The position numbers and the translations under genes were made by a program. Under the pieces are notes generated by a model that worked only from the letters and a program-made list of their open reading frames with translations, did no database searches and was not told the DNA's origin. A stretch of 64,000 nt of DNA from Nereocystis luetkeana (Eukaryota > Sar > Phaeophyceae > Laminariales > Laminariaceae): contig JARUPZ010000018.1 in NCBI GenBank assembly GCA_031213475.1, positions 7,886,406-7,950,405 of the forward strand, in the 5' to 3' direction. Below are positions 53,301-58,215 of the stretch, piece after piece (the first letter of the stretch is position 1; each line of letters starts with the position of its first letter).

Positions 53301-53418
53301 TCTGGTGGGGAGTCTGCTCGGGGCAGGCGCTGTCGGGTGGTCGTTGCAGAGGCAGAACACGCGGAGGTGGTCGAGAATGTACCGCGCAATCAACGGCAAT
53401 GACGTGATAGCGTCATGA
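20839..53418 (+). CDS. GH16 beta-glucanase (laminarinase-like), 11 exons recognised
   Basis: Predicted retaining endo-beta-1,3-glucanase. Exons: 20839-20985 (or from 20915), 23010-23043, 27393-~27478, ~30602-30730, 32734-32807, 36283-36361, 44057-44154, 45370-45472, 46060-46281, 51536-51640, 53081-53407 or 53418. Motifs in order: LILDEEFDHFNLNLWKHEIT, GGGNWEFQVY, NNRTNSYVKDGKLFLQP, MFYGCSRG, MSAR-VRTAGTFSFRYGRFE, KLPKGD-WLWPAIWLLPE, WPASGEIDIV-ESRGN, HWGPHY, FNDDFHTFGLYWDETQM, NPWAGRG, FYVVMNVAVGG, FFPDG and VDSVKVW. Nucleophile and acid/base are the two glutamates of E-I-D-I-V-E, split by intron 6 exactly before the second. Phases agree across exons 1-3 and 5-11. Exon 3 carries one extra base near 27446 relative to the conserved PTLTSDFIG. 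Exon 4 shows a frame change near 30617-30660 and lacks one base near 30717. A G-run in exon 11 decides between two C-termini. The 5' end is uncertain: no clear signal peptide was seen. Confidence 0.8.
21149..21257. mobile_element. MITE-A copy 5
   Basis: Reverse orientation relative to most copies (ACAGGACCAAATATTGTTAG at the left). Ends CTACGGGGGGCC / GGCCCCCCGTAATA. Confidence 0.85.
21438..21471. repeat. (CAG)n microsatellite
   Basis: About eleven CAG units including one CAGAAG interruption, in GH16 intron 1. Confidence 0.9.
21828..21898. mobile_element. MITE-A copy 6, internally deleted
   Basis: Only 71 bp. Both ends are intact, but the AT-rich centre between GGACCTATGG and TAATATTTGGTCC is lost. 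Confidence 0.85.
22648..22865. repeat. Minisatellite, about 24-bp unit
   Basis: Units of the type CACTGCCTGTTTGCAGCAG recur about nine times with variation (GCGGCAGCG, ACACCAGCA). Confidence 0.85.
23095..24344 (-). mobile_element. LINE (non-LTR retrotransposon), 3' half
   Basis: Minus-strand reading gives the RT thumb region (QYAYLGVKISKDCSWDTHIA). Then follow CAPKLEYAGEVWEG-like APKLEYAGEVWEG, AELGMHPLKTNRDMRKLKWQ, VTKGRTGIRWNSVVEKVW and a C-terminal CPCGKAIESRTHIVGESEIH motif of the C-x-C...H type seen after LINE RT domains. The frame ends ...SRKGCVVNGQMTKASNK and stop, and is followed at once by a C-run (G-run in plus reading, 23083-23093). Two frame changes separate three reading blocks (joins near 24110 and 23835). 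The 5' half with the RT catalytic core and endonuclease is missing. The truncation point (24344) abuts the C-tail of a retroposon S copy. Confidence 0.8.
24345..24545 (-). mobile_element. Retroposon S copy 2
   Basis: In minus reading it runs from GATGCAGCTCACCCTTCATG through AAACCCGACATGCTCCGTCC and GGGATGCGAGGGTCTTTGGT to ATCGAGTACACC and a C-run. It stands in tandem with copy 3. Confidence 0.85.
24550..25096 (-). mobile_element. Retroposon S copy 3, about full length
   Basis: About 545 bp. The 5' part (minus reading TATAGGTTGGGTTGGCGTCG, then TGTAAAACATGCC, GATCATTTGTGCGAGGTAA) matches the plus-strand copy at 52275. The 3' part is the common S core with a C-tail. It carries TATTAATA at 25011-25018 where the other full copy has TA. 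Confidence 0.8.
25108..25215 (-). mobile_element. Retroposon S copy 4, fragment
   Basis: 3' core only, with G-run (C-tail) at 25107-25119, GGTCGTATGACCATAGACCC and CCTACAATGCCAGGACGGAA. Confidence 0.75.
25738..26053 (-). mobile_element. SINE-T copy 3
   Basis: Full length in minus orientation, with the head at 25985-26053 (B box complement GGGGCTCGAACCC). A small deletion removes GCAGGCTCTTCTCCCC from the body near 25829. Confidence 0.85.
26154..26250. mobile_element. MITE-B copy 2
   Basis: GAACCCTCTTAGGACCCCAG, CGTTTCGGGGACAAACTACC, then TTTGTCCCCACATACGGGTG and GCTAAAGGGGCTAA. The ends are diverged. Confidence 0.7.
26398..26672 (-). mobile_element. Dispersed repeat E, copy 1
   Basis: Matches 62155-62440 in reverse. 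In minus reading it begins with a GTT run and GTTCTCACATTAACTCAC, then CAGTCCGTGGTCGCAGGACA and GGCTCCAATAACTCTGGAGT, and ends in A-rich sequence. Both long copies share the same CTATTAATAG. Probably a SINE; a tRNA-like head is not obvious. Confidence 0.7.
26729..26835. mobile_element. MITE-A copy 7
   Basis: TA-TTACGGGGGGCC...GGTCCCCCGTAA-TA, 107 bp, a near-consensus copy. Confidence 0.9.
26947..27031. mobile_element. MITE-C copy 1
   Basis: Left end ATCCCTCTGTCCC (first bases changed) and right end GGGACAGAGTGGTA, 85 bp, with an AT-rich centre. Confidence 0.7.
27807..27922 (+). mobile_element. Retroposon S copy 5, fragment
   Basis: From GGTCGGTGAAAACCCGACGT to a degenerate 3' end, ACGAGTATCCCCC, and a C-run. 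Confidence 0.75.
27924..27992 (+). mobile_element. Retroposon S copy 6, 3' end only
   Basis: The last 50 bp (GACTACGGCCATGCATGAGA, CTTATCGAGTACC) plus C-tail, in tandem with copies 5 and 7. Confidence 0.7.
28003..28150 (+). mobile_element. Retroposon S copy 7 with inner TATTAATA
   Basis: 3' core with C-tail. At 28092-28099 it reads GCATTATTAATAGATCGAG where the consensus is GCATGAGATCGAG, that is, an insertion of the TATTAATA type. Confidence 0.75.
28304..28402 (-). mobile_element. Retroposon S copy 8, fragment
   Basis: 3' core in minus orientation (GACCATAGACCCTCGCATCC in plus reading), lacking the long C-tail. A T-run and G-run follow. Confidence 0.65.
28851..29072. mobile_element. MITE-A, older copy hosting a nested copy
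   Basis: Left arm TATTACACGGGCCATACTCG, right arm ATTTACTATTGTCCCCCGTG, separated by the younger copy at 28924-29033. The composite sits inside the LINE fragment, giving a three-level nest. Confidence 0.75.
28924..29033. mobile_element. MITE-A copy 8, nested
   Basis: TA-TTACGGGGGGCCATAG to ACTATGCCCCCCCGTAGTA. Inserted at the TA of the inner ACTAACA block of the older copy. Confidence 0.85.
29933..30010 (-). mobile_element. Retroposon S copy 9, 3' end
   Basis: GGTGTACTCGATGGGGAGGG and GTACTCGATCTCATGCATGG in plus reading, that is, the reversed 3' end. G-runs lie on both sides (30020-30053). Confidence 0.7.
31160..31460 (+). mobile_element. SINE-F copy 1
   Basis: A B-box-like GTGGGTTCGAGTATCACC lies at about 31253. 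It is followed by a body with GAAAATCGACCAGCGGTGCT and GCGATAAAAATGAGGGCACG, then GGGAGAAGGGACGACATCTG. The last blocks resemble the SINE-T body, although the head differs. Confidence 0.65.
31484..31604. mobile_element. MITE-A copy 9 with inner TACCTGGTA
   Basis: Reverse-oriented copy. TACCTGGTA (31543-31551) stands where the others read ATATAGGTTTT. Confidence 0.85.
31734..31845. mobile_element. MITE-A copy 10
   Basis: TA-TTACGGGGGACGATATTAA to TTTACTATGCCCCCCCGTAA. Confidence 0.85.
32868..32960 (+). mobile_element. LINE 3' terminus with C-tail
   Basis: Only the last 65 bp of the LINE (GTCTCGAAAGGGATGCGTGG ... CATCAAATGAGTAC) followed by a run of about 25 C. Confidence 0.75.
32985..33246 (+). 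mobile_element. Retroposon S copy 10
   Basis: From TGAAATGAATCCATTGAAGC through CAGCTCACCCTTCATGCGGC and CGGTGAAAACCCGACATGCT to CTGTCGAGTACACCCCCC. Confidence 0.85.
33247..33330 (+). mobile_element. LINE 3' terminus with C-tail, second
   Basis: GTCTCGAGAGGGATGCGTGG through CAACAAAAGAGTACTACC and a C-run. It directly follows retroposon S copy 10. Confidence 0.75.
34298..34405. mobile_element. MITE-A copy 11
   Basis: Reverse-oriented near-consensus copy flanked by TA on both sides. Confidence 0.9.
35092..35386 (-). mobile_element. Retroposon S copy 11
   Basis: A well-preserved copy of about 295 bp in minus orientation. The C-tail reads as a G-run at 35094-35109; the 5' end lies near CCGGTGCAGCCACTTCCAG. 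Confidence 0.9.
35925..36021. mobile_element. MITE-B copy 3, best preserved
   Basis: A 97-bp near-perfect palindrome: TTAA-CCCCTTTAGAACCGCAG ... CTGCGGTTTTAAAGGGG-TTAA. The TTAA target duplication and termini beginning CCC are the hallmark of piggyBac-mobilised elements. Confidence 0.9.
36885..36965 (+). mobile_element. SINE-F/T body fragment
   Basis: CGCTATAAAAGTGGAGGGAT, GGGAGAAGGGAAGACATCC and TTGATCACGGCTGAT match the end of SINE-F at 31385-31450. Confidence 0.5.
37231..37989 (-). mobile_element. SINE-T copy 4 with fourfold repeated 3' part
   Basis: The tRNA-like head lies at the right (37915-37989, minus reading). The 3' part of about 130 bp, from CATCCCATTTATTATCTTCG to TTCATTTTTATCGCGA, is repeated four times (about 37231-37372, 37373-37502, 37503-37645, 37650-37795). 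The copies differ by a few bases. The junctions read ATCGCGATATATATTTTGC, one with TACCAGTA inserted. Confidence 0.9.
38069..38155. mobile_element. MITE-B copy 4, partial
   Basis: CCCTTTTACAGCAAACCGCA, GGGGACAAACCACTCAAATT. The right arm is degenerate. Confidence 0.55.
38387..38495. mobile_element. MITE-A copy 12
   Basis: GTTACGGGGGACCATAGTAA to TACTATGGTCCCCCGTGATA. Confidence 0.85.
38548..38618 (+). mobile_element. Retroposon S copy 12, 3' end
   Basis: GGTCGTACGGCTACGGCCAT and ATCGAGCACACCCCCC. A C-run (38525-38546) precedes it. Confidence 0.7.
38743..38855 (-). mobile_element. Dispersed repeat E, copy 2 (head part)
   Basis: Minus reading: GTT run, CTCACATTAACTCACAATAC, GGACAGGCTCCAATAGCTCT. 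Only the first 110 bp are present. Confidence 0.65.
39115..39231. mobile_element. MITE-A copy 13 with inner TACCTGGTA
   Basis: TACCTGGTA at 39165-39173, in the consensus AACCTATATAT block. Confidence 0.85.
39388..39480. mobile_element. MITE-A copy 14, 5'-shortened
   Basis: TTACCGGGGACCAACAATTG to ACTGTTGTCCCCCGTAATA. The inner left arm is lost. Confidence 0.75.
39502..39617. mobile_element. MITE-A copy 15 with inner TACCTGGTA
   Basis: TATTGCAGGGGACCATAG to CTATGGTCTCTCGTAATA. TACCTGGTA lies at 39552-39560. Confidence 0.8.
39722..39970. mobile_element. MITE-A copy 16, split by SINE-D
   Basis: Left part TATTTCGGGAAACCATATTA to 39755; the right part resumes at 39884 with ACCTAAGGTACACAC. The insertion is flanked by the direct repeat ACCTAA. 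Confidence 0.8.
39756..39883 (-). mobile_element. SINE-D copy 1, with target duplication
   Basis: A 128-bp minus-strand retroposon. Its poly-A tail reads as a T-run at 39756-39779. The body in minus reading has GGGCTAAATTGACACACGAC and GTGTGGTGAGCTTAAGC, then ACCAATCCGTCGGAGGAT. Flanked on both sides by ACCTAA (39750-39755, 39884-39889), a target-site duplication. Confidence 0.85.
39982..40075. mobile_element. MITE-B copy 5
   Basis: TTTTAGTACCGCAGTCCCGG to CGAAACGGGACTGCGGTTTT. Confidence 0.8.
40772..40873. repeat. Compound hairpin of a 17-bp word
   Basis: TTCCGCCGTGGGTCTG or near variants occur at about 40773 and 40854 in plus orientation, and at about 40809 and (shorter) 40829 in minus orientation. 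Two alternative stems are possible. Confidence 0.7.
41005..41114. mobile_element. MITE-A copy 17
   Basis: TATTACGGAGGACCACAG to CTATGGTCCCCCGTAACA. Confidence 0.85.
41510..41668 (-). mobile_element. SINE-T copy 5, diverged body
   Basis: Plus reading: AATCAGATCCGGGGTCAC, ACTACGGCACGTGCC, GCGAGAAGAGTTCAGC, CCTCGTCGGCTGGCGCCGAA. It carries TATTAATA at about 41538 and TATTGATA at about 41604, both absent from other SINE-T copies. Confidence 0.75.
41692..41762 (-). mobile_element. Retroposon S copy 13, 3' end
   Basis: GTACTCGATAGGAGAGGCGT and CATGCATGGCCGTAGTCGTA, with G-runs on both sides. Confidence 0.75.
41829..41945. mobile_element. MITE-A copy 18
   Basis: TATTTCGGGGGACCATGG to ACAATGGTCCCCCGTAAAT. 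Confidence 0.8.
42071..42153. mobile_element. MITE-C copy 2
   Basis: ACCACTCTGGCCATAAATAT to TAGGGACAGAGTGGTA, 83 bp. Confidence 0.8.
42275..42598 (+). mobile_element. SINE-T copy 6, full length
   Basis: Head GCCCCGGTGGTTCAAGTGG, B box GGGTTCGAGCCCC, complete body and tail GATGAGCAAAAAAATAAAAA. Together with 6473 this is the best-preserved copy. Confidence 0.9.
42931..43039. mobile_element. MITE-A copy 19
   Basis: TATTACGGGGGACCATAG to CTATGGTCCCCCGTAATA, near consensus. Confidence 0.9.
43041..43290. mobile_element. MITE-G copy 1
   Basis: About 250 bp with terminal inverted repeats of about 45 bp. The left side has AACACACCCCCTGGGACGA and the right side TCGTCCCAGGGGGTGTGTGG. The non-coding centre has ATGCCTTAAGGGGCACGC. 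It is related to the copy at 59670. Confidence 0.7.
43332..43414. mobile_element. MITE-C copy 3
   Basis: TA-CCACTCTGTTCAGAA ... GGGGACAGAGTGG-TA, 83 bp, TA on both sides. Confidence 0.85.
43418..43525. mobile_element. MITE-A copy 20
   Basis: Left end ATTCCGGGGGACCATA, right end TATGGCCCCCCGTAATA. It starts 4 bp after MITE-C copy 3. Confidence 0.8.
43841..43990. repeat. TA-rich microsatellite with embedded TACCWGGTA motifs
   Basis: TA runs alternate with at least four TACCAGGTA or TACCTGGTA words (43905-43950). Confidence 0.85.
44351..44390. repeat. Interstitial telomere-like repeat
   Basis: Four to five units of GGGTTA with small variants (GGATTA, GAGTCA). TTAGGG is a common eukaryotic telomere unit. 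Confidence 0.75.
44513..44552. repeat. (GGGA)n microsatellite
   Basis: About nine GGGA units with a following AAGG-rich tail. Confidence 0.9.
45504..45606. mobile_element. MITE-B copy 6
   Basis: CCTTTGAAGACAAACCGCAG to GGAGTGCAGTCCTAGAAAGG, in GH16 intron 8. Confidence 0.65.
45748..45990 (+). mobile_element. Retroposon S copy 14
   Basis: GCGGTTCTTCGGTGGAGTGC, CACCCTTCATGCGTCTCGCC, CGTGCTCCGTCCCGGCATTG and ACGACTACACCCCCC with a C-run. It fills most of GH16 intron 8, ending about 70 bp before the exon 9 acceptor. Confidence 0.85.
46555..46805. repeat. Tandem duplication of a hairpin/C-run unit
   Basis: Two units of about 125 bp. Each has GGGGCTTGCCTTARAAGGCA, GCTCCTCAG.TAAGGAGCC followed by a C-run, CAGTCAGAA and TTTGCCTTGCAAGGCAAAA. 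Several short perfect palindromes lie in each unit. Confidence 0.85.
46836..46925. mobile_element. MITE-B copy 7
   Basis: TAACCCTTTTACGACTGCAG to AGCGGGACTGCAGTTCTAAA. Confidence 0.75.
47558..47690 (+). mobile_element. SINE-T related body fragment
   Basis: GTCGACGAGGGAAGAAAGAG, GCGATAAAAATGCAAGGCG and AAGAGCCTGCTATGTGGACC. No head. Confidence 0.7.
47966..48056 (+). mobile_element. SINE-D copy 2
   Basis: GGGTTAAATTGACACACGAC, GGAGGTGTGGTGAGCTTAAG and ACCAACCCGCCGGAGGATAA with A-rich tail. Confidence 0.75.
48835..49430. repeat. Satellite-like tandem array, about 190-200 bp unit
   Basis: About three units. Each has GAGTTTTGGTTGACGGCCTA-type, TTTGCCCCGTCAGGCCT, CTTCTTCTGAA and GGGATGTCCTTGACGGCTGC blocks. 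Units 2 and 3 are closest to each other. Confidence 0.8.
50005..50175 (-). mobile_element. SINE-F copy 2, partial
   Basis: Minus reading: GTTGTGGGTTCGAGTCTCAC and CGAGTGCGTACTCCAT, matching the B-box region at 31253. The region looks like the 3' half of a tRNA, but no acceptor stem pairs. Confidence 0.5.
50255..50640. repeat. CTG/CTT-rich low-complexity block
   Basis: Interrupted (CTG)n and GCTGTT repeats in two stretches separated by a unique 50-bp piece (50405-50455). Two related pieces (CGTGCGTGATGTGCTA at 50234, CGTGCATGATGTGCTA at 50502) suggest a local duplication. Confidence 0.75.
50934..51049. mobile_element. MITE-A copy 21 with inner TACCTGGTA
   Basis: TACCTGGTA at 50956-50964 interrupts the left arm GTTAATAGGACC at its TA. 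Confidence 0.85.
51228..51297 (-). mobile_element. SINE-D copy 3, 5'-truncated
   Basis: T-run then ATCCTCCGGCGGATTGGTAA and GCTTAAGCTCACCACACTTC in plus reading. Confidence 0.75.
52076..52222 (+). mobile_element. Retroposon S copy 15
   Basis: CGCGCTTGGTGCAAGCCAAC, GTGGAAACCCGACGCGCTCC and ATCGGGTACACCCCCCC. Confidence 0.8.
52275..52815 (+). mobile_element. Retroposon S copy 16, about full length
   Basis: About 540 bp from TATTATATACCTGGTATAGG to CTATCGAGTACC and a C-run of about 16. Its 5' 200 bp match copy 3 (24550-25096). At 52357-52358 it has TA where copy 3 has TATTAATA. No tRNA- or 5S-like promoter boxes were recognised, so its class is open. It could be a SINE or the deleted 3' part of a larger LINE. 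Confidence 0.8.
52855..52950 (+). mobile_element. Retroposon S copy 17, fragment
   Basis: GGTCGGTGCAAACTCGACGT, GCGAGGGTCTATGGTCATGC, ACGAGTATACCCCCCC. Confidence 0.7.
52960..53045 (+). mobile_element. LINE 3' terminus with C-tail, third
   Basis: GTCTCGAAAGGGATACGTGG, then CGAGCAACAAATGAGTACC and a run of about 22 C. Exon 11 of GH16 begins 35-40 bp further on. Confidence 0.75.
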
Positions 53419-55764
53419 CGGGGGCGGGGCTTGCTCGTGTGTTCTTGCCGCGATTAGTAGCACGTACCTGGTGTGTGGGAGCGATGTCTATTCCAACCTG
53501 CACGTATCCGGAGATAGATCACCCTGAGGCTGTCCCGTACAGGTACCACCAAGTCGTACAACTGTAGTAGTACCTACTATAATTCCTACTGGTACTGCTA
53601 CCACCACTCCTGCTTCCTGCTCCTCCTCCTCCTCCTCCTCCTCCATGTGCTTCTTCCGCTCCTCCTGCGACTTGTTGGGCGTGGTGAAAAAGTAGCAATG
53701 AGGTCTTCGTGTCGCACATCTCTGTAGCAAAAACGTGTTTGGCCATGTAAATTTTTGCTCTGTGTCAGTGCTATTTGGGAATGTTAATGTTTTTTCGTTT
53801 GGCTCGGGGGGTGGGGGGCGTCGTCGGTGGTTGAAAATGCGAATTCGTCTGTTTGTCTTGTCACTGTTACGGTGTGTATGCCACGCCGTGCAAGCTGTAA
53901 TGTAAGGCCATGAGCGAGAAATCAAACGGCGAGTGCTTTTATGTAAACGCAGCGCCGTCATGAAACACGTGCTTGGCGCTTGTTGGTCTTACGTATAGTA
54001 AATCTTCAGACCCATGTTATATGTTGAATCAACCTTAGGTTCGAATTCCGCGATCGCCCGGTCTTGTACCAGAGGGCACTTCGGTAGAGTATCGCCGCTA
54101 CACTATAGCGCGGTCACAGCTTACCAATACTGCTATTAATATCTATGATATATATGAGTGGGAGACTTTGGGTTTTTCTCTTGAAGTCCTCTTTTTGTAC
54201 TGGGGTTTCTAGTATCGGTGGGCGTCTTCTTTTCCGGGGGCCAGAGTATTACATACCCGGTAGTAATCAGAACCCACTAATGGACCACTATCTTGACAAA
54301 CCGTGTTTTGGTTCCGATTACTATGTCCCCGCGTTATACGTCGAACATCTTTGCAGGTTGTAGGTGTTTATGAAGTAGCGCGAGTTCAGTTCTGAATCGA
54401 TGCAAGCCGATGCACCGTTGAGGGCGCGTGCTCCAAAAGCGTTCCAGTACGAGACAGGAAAGGGTGGGGCAGGTTGAGCGGGGGTGCGGGGGGAGGCAGA
54501 CCGTGTCTGTGACGGGGGTGACGTTACTATATAGGGAAACCGTAGGAAGTCGCGCCGGTGGGCATAGGTAGCTTGTCGTCAACAACTGCCGTGTGTGCGC
54601 TCGTGGTTGTCGCTGTCGTCCTCACGTGAACTCATGTCCAAAATATTGAGTCCGTGGTCACAGACCGGGTTCCAAACCTGGAGCGGAAGAACTGGTGGAA
54701 GGCCATTCGAAACAAATAAAGTACAACGTTTTTTTTTTCGGAGATTTTCGGTTGGCTGGAAGGCACATATCTCCGGCTTCAAGCTTTCTACAGGATGCCC
54801 GGCGTCACCGAGCTGAAAAGTAAAAGGCACGCCCTATATTCCAGGCGGCCAGAAACAGTAGCGACTTGCTTCGTTCGTAAAAATAACGCTGGGCCGCTGC
54901 TGCTGTAGATACCGTAGAGTTGGCGAGCATTACAGCGATGCAGGATTTCTTCGCCTCTCGTGTGCTGTTTGTTCAACGCCTCAACCATTCCCCCCCCCCC
55001 CCCCCTATTTGAGGCGTTTTTTGTTTGTTTACCTTCTTTCATGTGATACGAGCACTGGAATTGTGAGGGGGCTTCACAACAATCCCCGAATCAATACGTT
55101 CGAAAAATCACCCCCCCCCTCCTCTAGACGACGCTGTTGTTATTCATTTTGCCGGCCCGCTGAAAAGGCGCCTCTGACCGGTTGAGGAGGACTTACCTGC
55201 TGTACTTACGTTACTCGGGACAAGCAACGAGTAATTGATCTACAAACTATTTACCCAGATCTCCAAGGAAGATAAAAGAAAAAAACAACAAAAAAACTAC
55301 CAGGTATGCGGTAAGTTTTTTGCGGCAGTAACATGCGGTCGAAAAAATGCTTGGGGGTGTCCGCCACGCACACACACGCAGACACAACACGTGCACGCCC
55401 CCACCGTGGACAACGCATCATGTCAGTTTTGTTAGTGGACGATCACGCGTGAGAATACATGCTGTTTTTGCAACGTCACAGTGACAAAACAAAACAAAAA
55501 ACATTCTTTTTTTCTGCGTATATACGACACGAACCCAAAAGGGAGCACCAGCTCGCCCGCCAAGCGAGGTTGAGGTTTATGAAAAGAGCATGCCAACGGT
55601 TTCTCTTCGCTGTTGAGGCGTGTTTTTGTTATTTAGTCTAAAACCTGGTGTGTACCTGGTATGTATATAGTTCAGCCCTTTCGCCAGGCCATTGGCTCCA
55701 ACCATTGCCTTTTTTTATGCGTAACGTTGACCCGGGGCCTCGTCGTAGCCTCCCCGCCCTTCTC

Positions 55765-55935
55765 CTGGGTGACTACGGCCATGCATGATGTCGACCCCCC
55801 CCCCCCCCCCCCCTATGATCATACGACTATGACTACGGCCATGCATTGTAGGGATGCGAGGGTCTATGGTCATACGACTACGGCCATGCATGAGATCGAG
55901 TACATCTCTCCTATCGAGTACACCCCGCTCCCCCT
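55765..55935 (+). mobile_element. Retroposon S copy 18, two stacked 3' ends
   Basis: GACTACGGCCATGCATGATG with C-run (55796-55813), then a second partial copy, GTAGGGATGCGAGGGTCTAT to CTATCGAGTACACC. Confidence 0.75.
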
Positions 55936-57421
55936 CCCTTCCCCCGTCCGCCGCTACAAATCGATGTAACCCCGGGTCTACCGCGTATAGAAGGCATCCA
56001 CTTACGCGTGAAATCGGGGCAATCATGGGGACCTTGAGAGTATGTAAAAAAGTACGAAAGTACGAAATGGGACGATTTGATGTCATATAAAAACGATGCC
56101 GAGGCACGGATAAATAGATCGGAATGACGACCCGTCGCGGTGCGGTCCACGCAGGGAAACACGGCCGCGATGGGTCCAGTCTCTGCGCGAAAGAGCTTTA
56201 CACCGCGGCGGGCTCCATCGTTGAAAACTTTCAAGTGCGTAGAATTCCCGTGCCGTACGTCGCAAATATATGAGGTGTACAGACATACCACGGGCGCACA
56301 CGTTATACCCTACGTACGTGCTATTATAGATGCACCGCTGAAACAAAAGCAGGCATGCACCGGCTACACTCGATGTGCCCGTGAGTGAAGCACCCAAGCT
56401 CCACGTGTGCCCTGCACTTGTCTGTCCAGCCGGGTGACCGTACTTGCCGTTCCTTCTCAATACTTGCTGCTCCCGAAATACCTACTTGACACCATAGGTA
56501 ACACCGGCCAACAAATAAGGGGGGAAATTTGGTGATACGAACGCTAAATGCAAGTGAAACTGCTCGAGCCCAGCCAGACACACACACAACAAAAATATTC
56601 CAAGTATGCACGCACCATAACCACACCGTGTGTATCTTGTCCACGTACACAACACACGCACTACAGAAACAGAGCAGGAGATGCTTTGGGTCGAGGCTGG
56701 CCGGAAACGTGCTGTGTCAAACGCTACTTGGCGACTAATCCATTTCCAGCTACGAAAACTGGGACCGGTATAATTTTTGAACTAAAAAATACTTCGTGTA
56801 TATATTACGCAGCGAAGATGGGTCGGTCTTCTGATGCTAAAATCGAGGTGGGGAGCACGAAAAGCAAAGACAAGAACAACATCAAACACTGGGGGGGGGG
56901 GGGAAAGGTCCGGACCATCCAAAATTCACGGAGCGAGACTGCTATCTCGCGCGCAAATGAAAGGTCGCCTCCACAACCAAAACAACCAACAACCAGAAGC
57001 ACCCGTTGATACACACACGTCAGCGCTGTCATATAGCCGTTGGCACGCCTGGGCTGTCCTGTTCCCGCCAACAAACTACGGAACCAACAACCGTTCGCCT
57101 CGGTCAATCCCCCGACGAATTCATACGTATGCCACTCGTTCCCACCAGCAAAAAGGCCGCCGCGCAAGCTAAATCCAGCACCCCGGTCGGGAGGCTATGT
57201 TGCACCGGGAGGTGACCGACGAAAACTAATTCAAAAGCGGAGCACTACTGTCTCTGCGAACAGCCAGAAAGCGCGCAACGGCTTCACCACCCCGCGAGTT
57301 CACCGGAAAATATGTCTTACTCGCAAAACCGATTCGCCCCCACTCAACTTGCCCCCCCCCCCCCCCCCCCCCCCCCCCCGCCTCCCCGGCTAATACTCCA
57401 TAACGACTTTTCGTTTCTTCC

Positions 57422-57530
57422 TATTACGGGGGGCCATAGTTAACAGGACCAAATATTGTTGGTAAAAATGGTTAAACATATAGGTTTTTATGTGTACCAT
57501 AGGTCCTGTTAACTATGGTCCCCAGTAATA
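57422..57530. mobile_element. MITE-A copy 22
   Basis: Reverse-oriented, TA-TTACGGGGGGCC ... GGTCCCCAGTAA-TA. Confidence 0.9.
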
Positions 57531-57661
57531 GAAGAAGAAAAAAAAAACTGGCTCGCGCTTCGCGCTCGCTGTCGCCTCGTTATCAACCAGACAAAAAACT
57601 TCAATTGTTCGCCAAGTCGCGAGGGCGCCTCGTCTCCCTTTCCTAGAGGTCGGTCGGGTCG

Positions 57662-57831
57662 TCATCGCGAAAACCCCCCAGCGCACGCAGGAGAAGGCTG
57701 TACCGCGTCGCCTCCCGCCTTGCCCCACTGCGCCGGCGTCTTGGTCGACATGGACAGGGCGTGGATGTCCTCCACGAGCTCCTCCTTCAAGGCGGCGTTT
57801 ACCATGCGATGCCTCGCCAGCAGAGGCTTGC
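57662..57831 (-). CDS. BolA-like protein, last exon (partial)
   Basis: Reads (G)KPLLARHRMVNAALKEELVE, then DIHALSMSTKTPAQWGKAGG, and ends ...GGFSR with TGA. The pattern GK.LL.RHR.VN..L.EEL..IHAL...T.TP.QW is the C-terminal half of eukaryotic BolA/BOLA2 proteins. These work with monothiol glutaredoxins in iron-sulphur trafficking and iron signalling. The histidine of RHR and the invariant IHA histidine are both present. The acceptor is TTTCTCAG|GC (phase 1), so the previous exon should end ...FEG-type. I could not find that exon up to 64000. The C-terminal tail after QW is longer (about 20 residues) than in BOLA2. Confidence 0.8.
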
Positions 57832-57907
57832 CTGAGAAAGAGACAATCCGTTGTCCGCGCGACGAAAACGGCGGAGGCGTTAGTATTGGGTAGGGATGAG
57901 GGGCGGC

Positions 57908-58215
57908 GGGGTGTACTCGATACCATGCATGGCCTCGTAGTCGTGTACTCATGTCATGCGTGGGCTGTAGTCGTGTGGCGGCATGGACCGTAGCGTCCCA
58001 CTGATACAATGCCGGGACGGAGCACGTTGGGTTTTCACCGACCAGACAGGCAGACATTGCTCGCACCGAGCGCGAAGTACCGTGAGTTGTTTGGCGAGTC
58101 GCACGAAGGGTGACCTGCATCCCCTACTAAGAACCGCCTGCGAGGCGGACTTACGATGGATGACAGCATCGAAATAGTTGATTTGTTTGCTGGTGTGGCC
58201 ACTTCCAGGGACAGC
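57908..58215 (-). mobile_element. Retroposon S copy 19
   Basis: About 305 bp in minus orientation. CCATGCATGGCC-type 3' end near 57920, GGAGCACGTTGGGTTTTCAC, GGCGAGTCGCACGAAGGGTG, CAGCAAACAAATCAAC-type 5' end. The C-tail is short here. Confidence 0.85.

Larger units (their letters stand above)
53419..57661. other. Intergenic, no recognised gene
   Basis: Contains retroposon S copy 18 and MITE-A copy 22. A CTC run (53610-53643), C-runs (54989-55006) and a B-box-like GGTTCGAATTCC near 54046 were noted. Nothing with protein-family resemblance was found. Confidence 0.4.

Noticed and set aside
54020-54110. tRNA-like GGTTCGAATTCC
   Set aside because: No A box at the right distance and no cloverleaf in either orientation.
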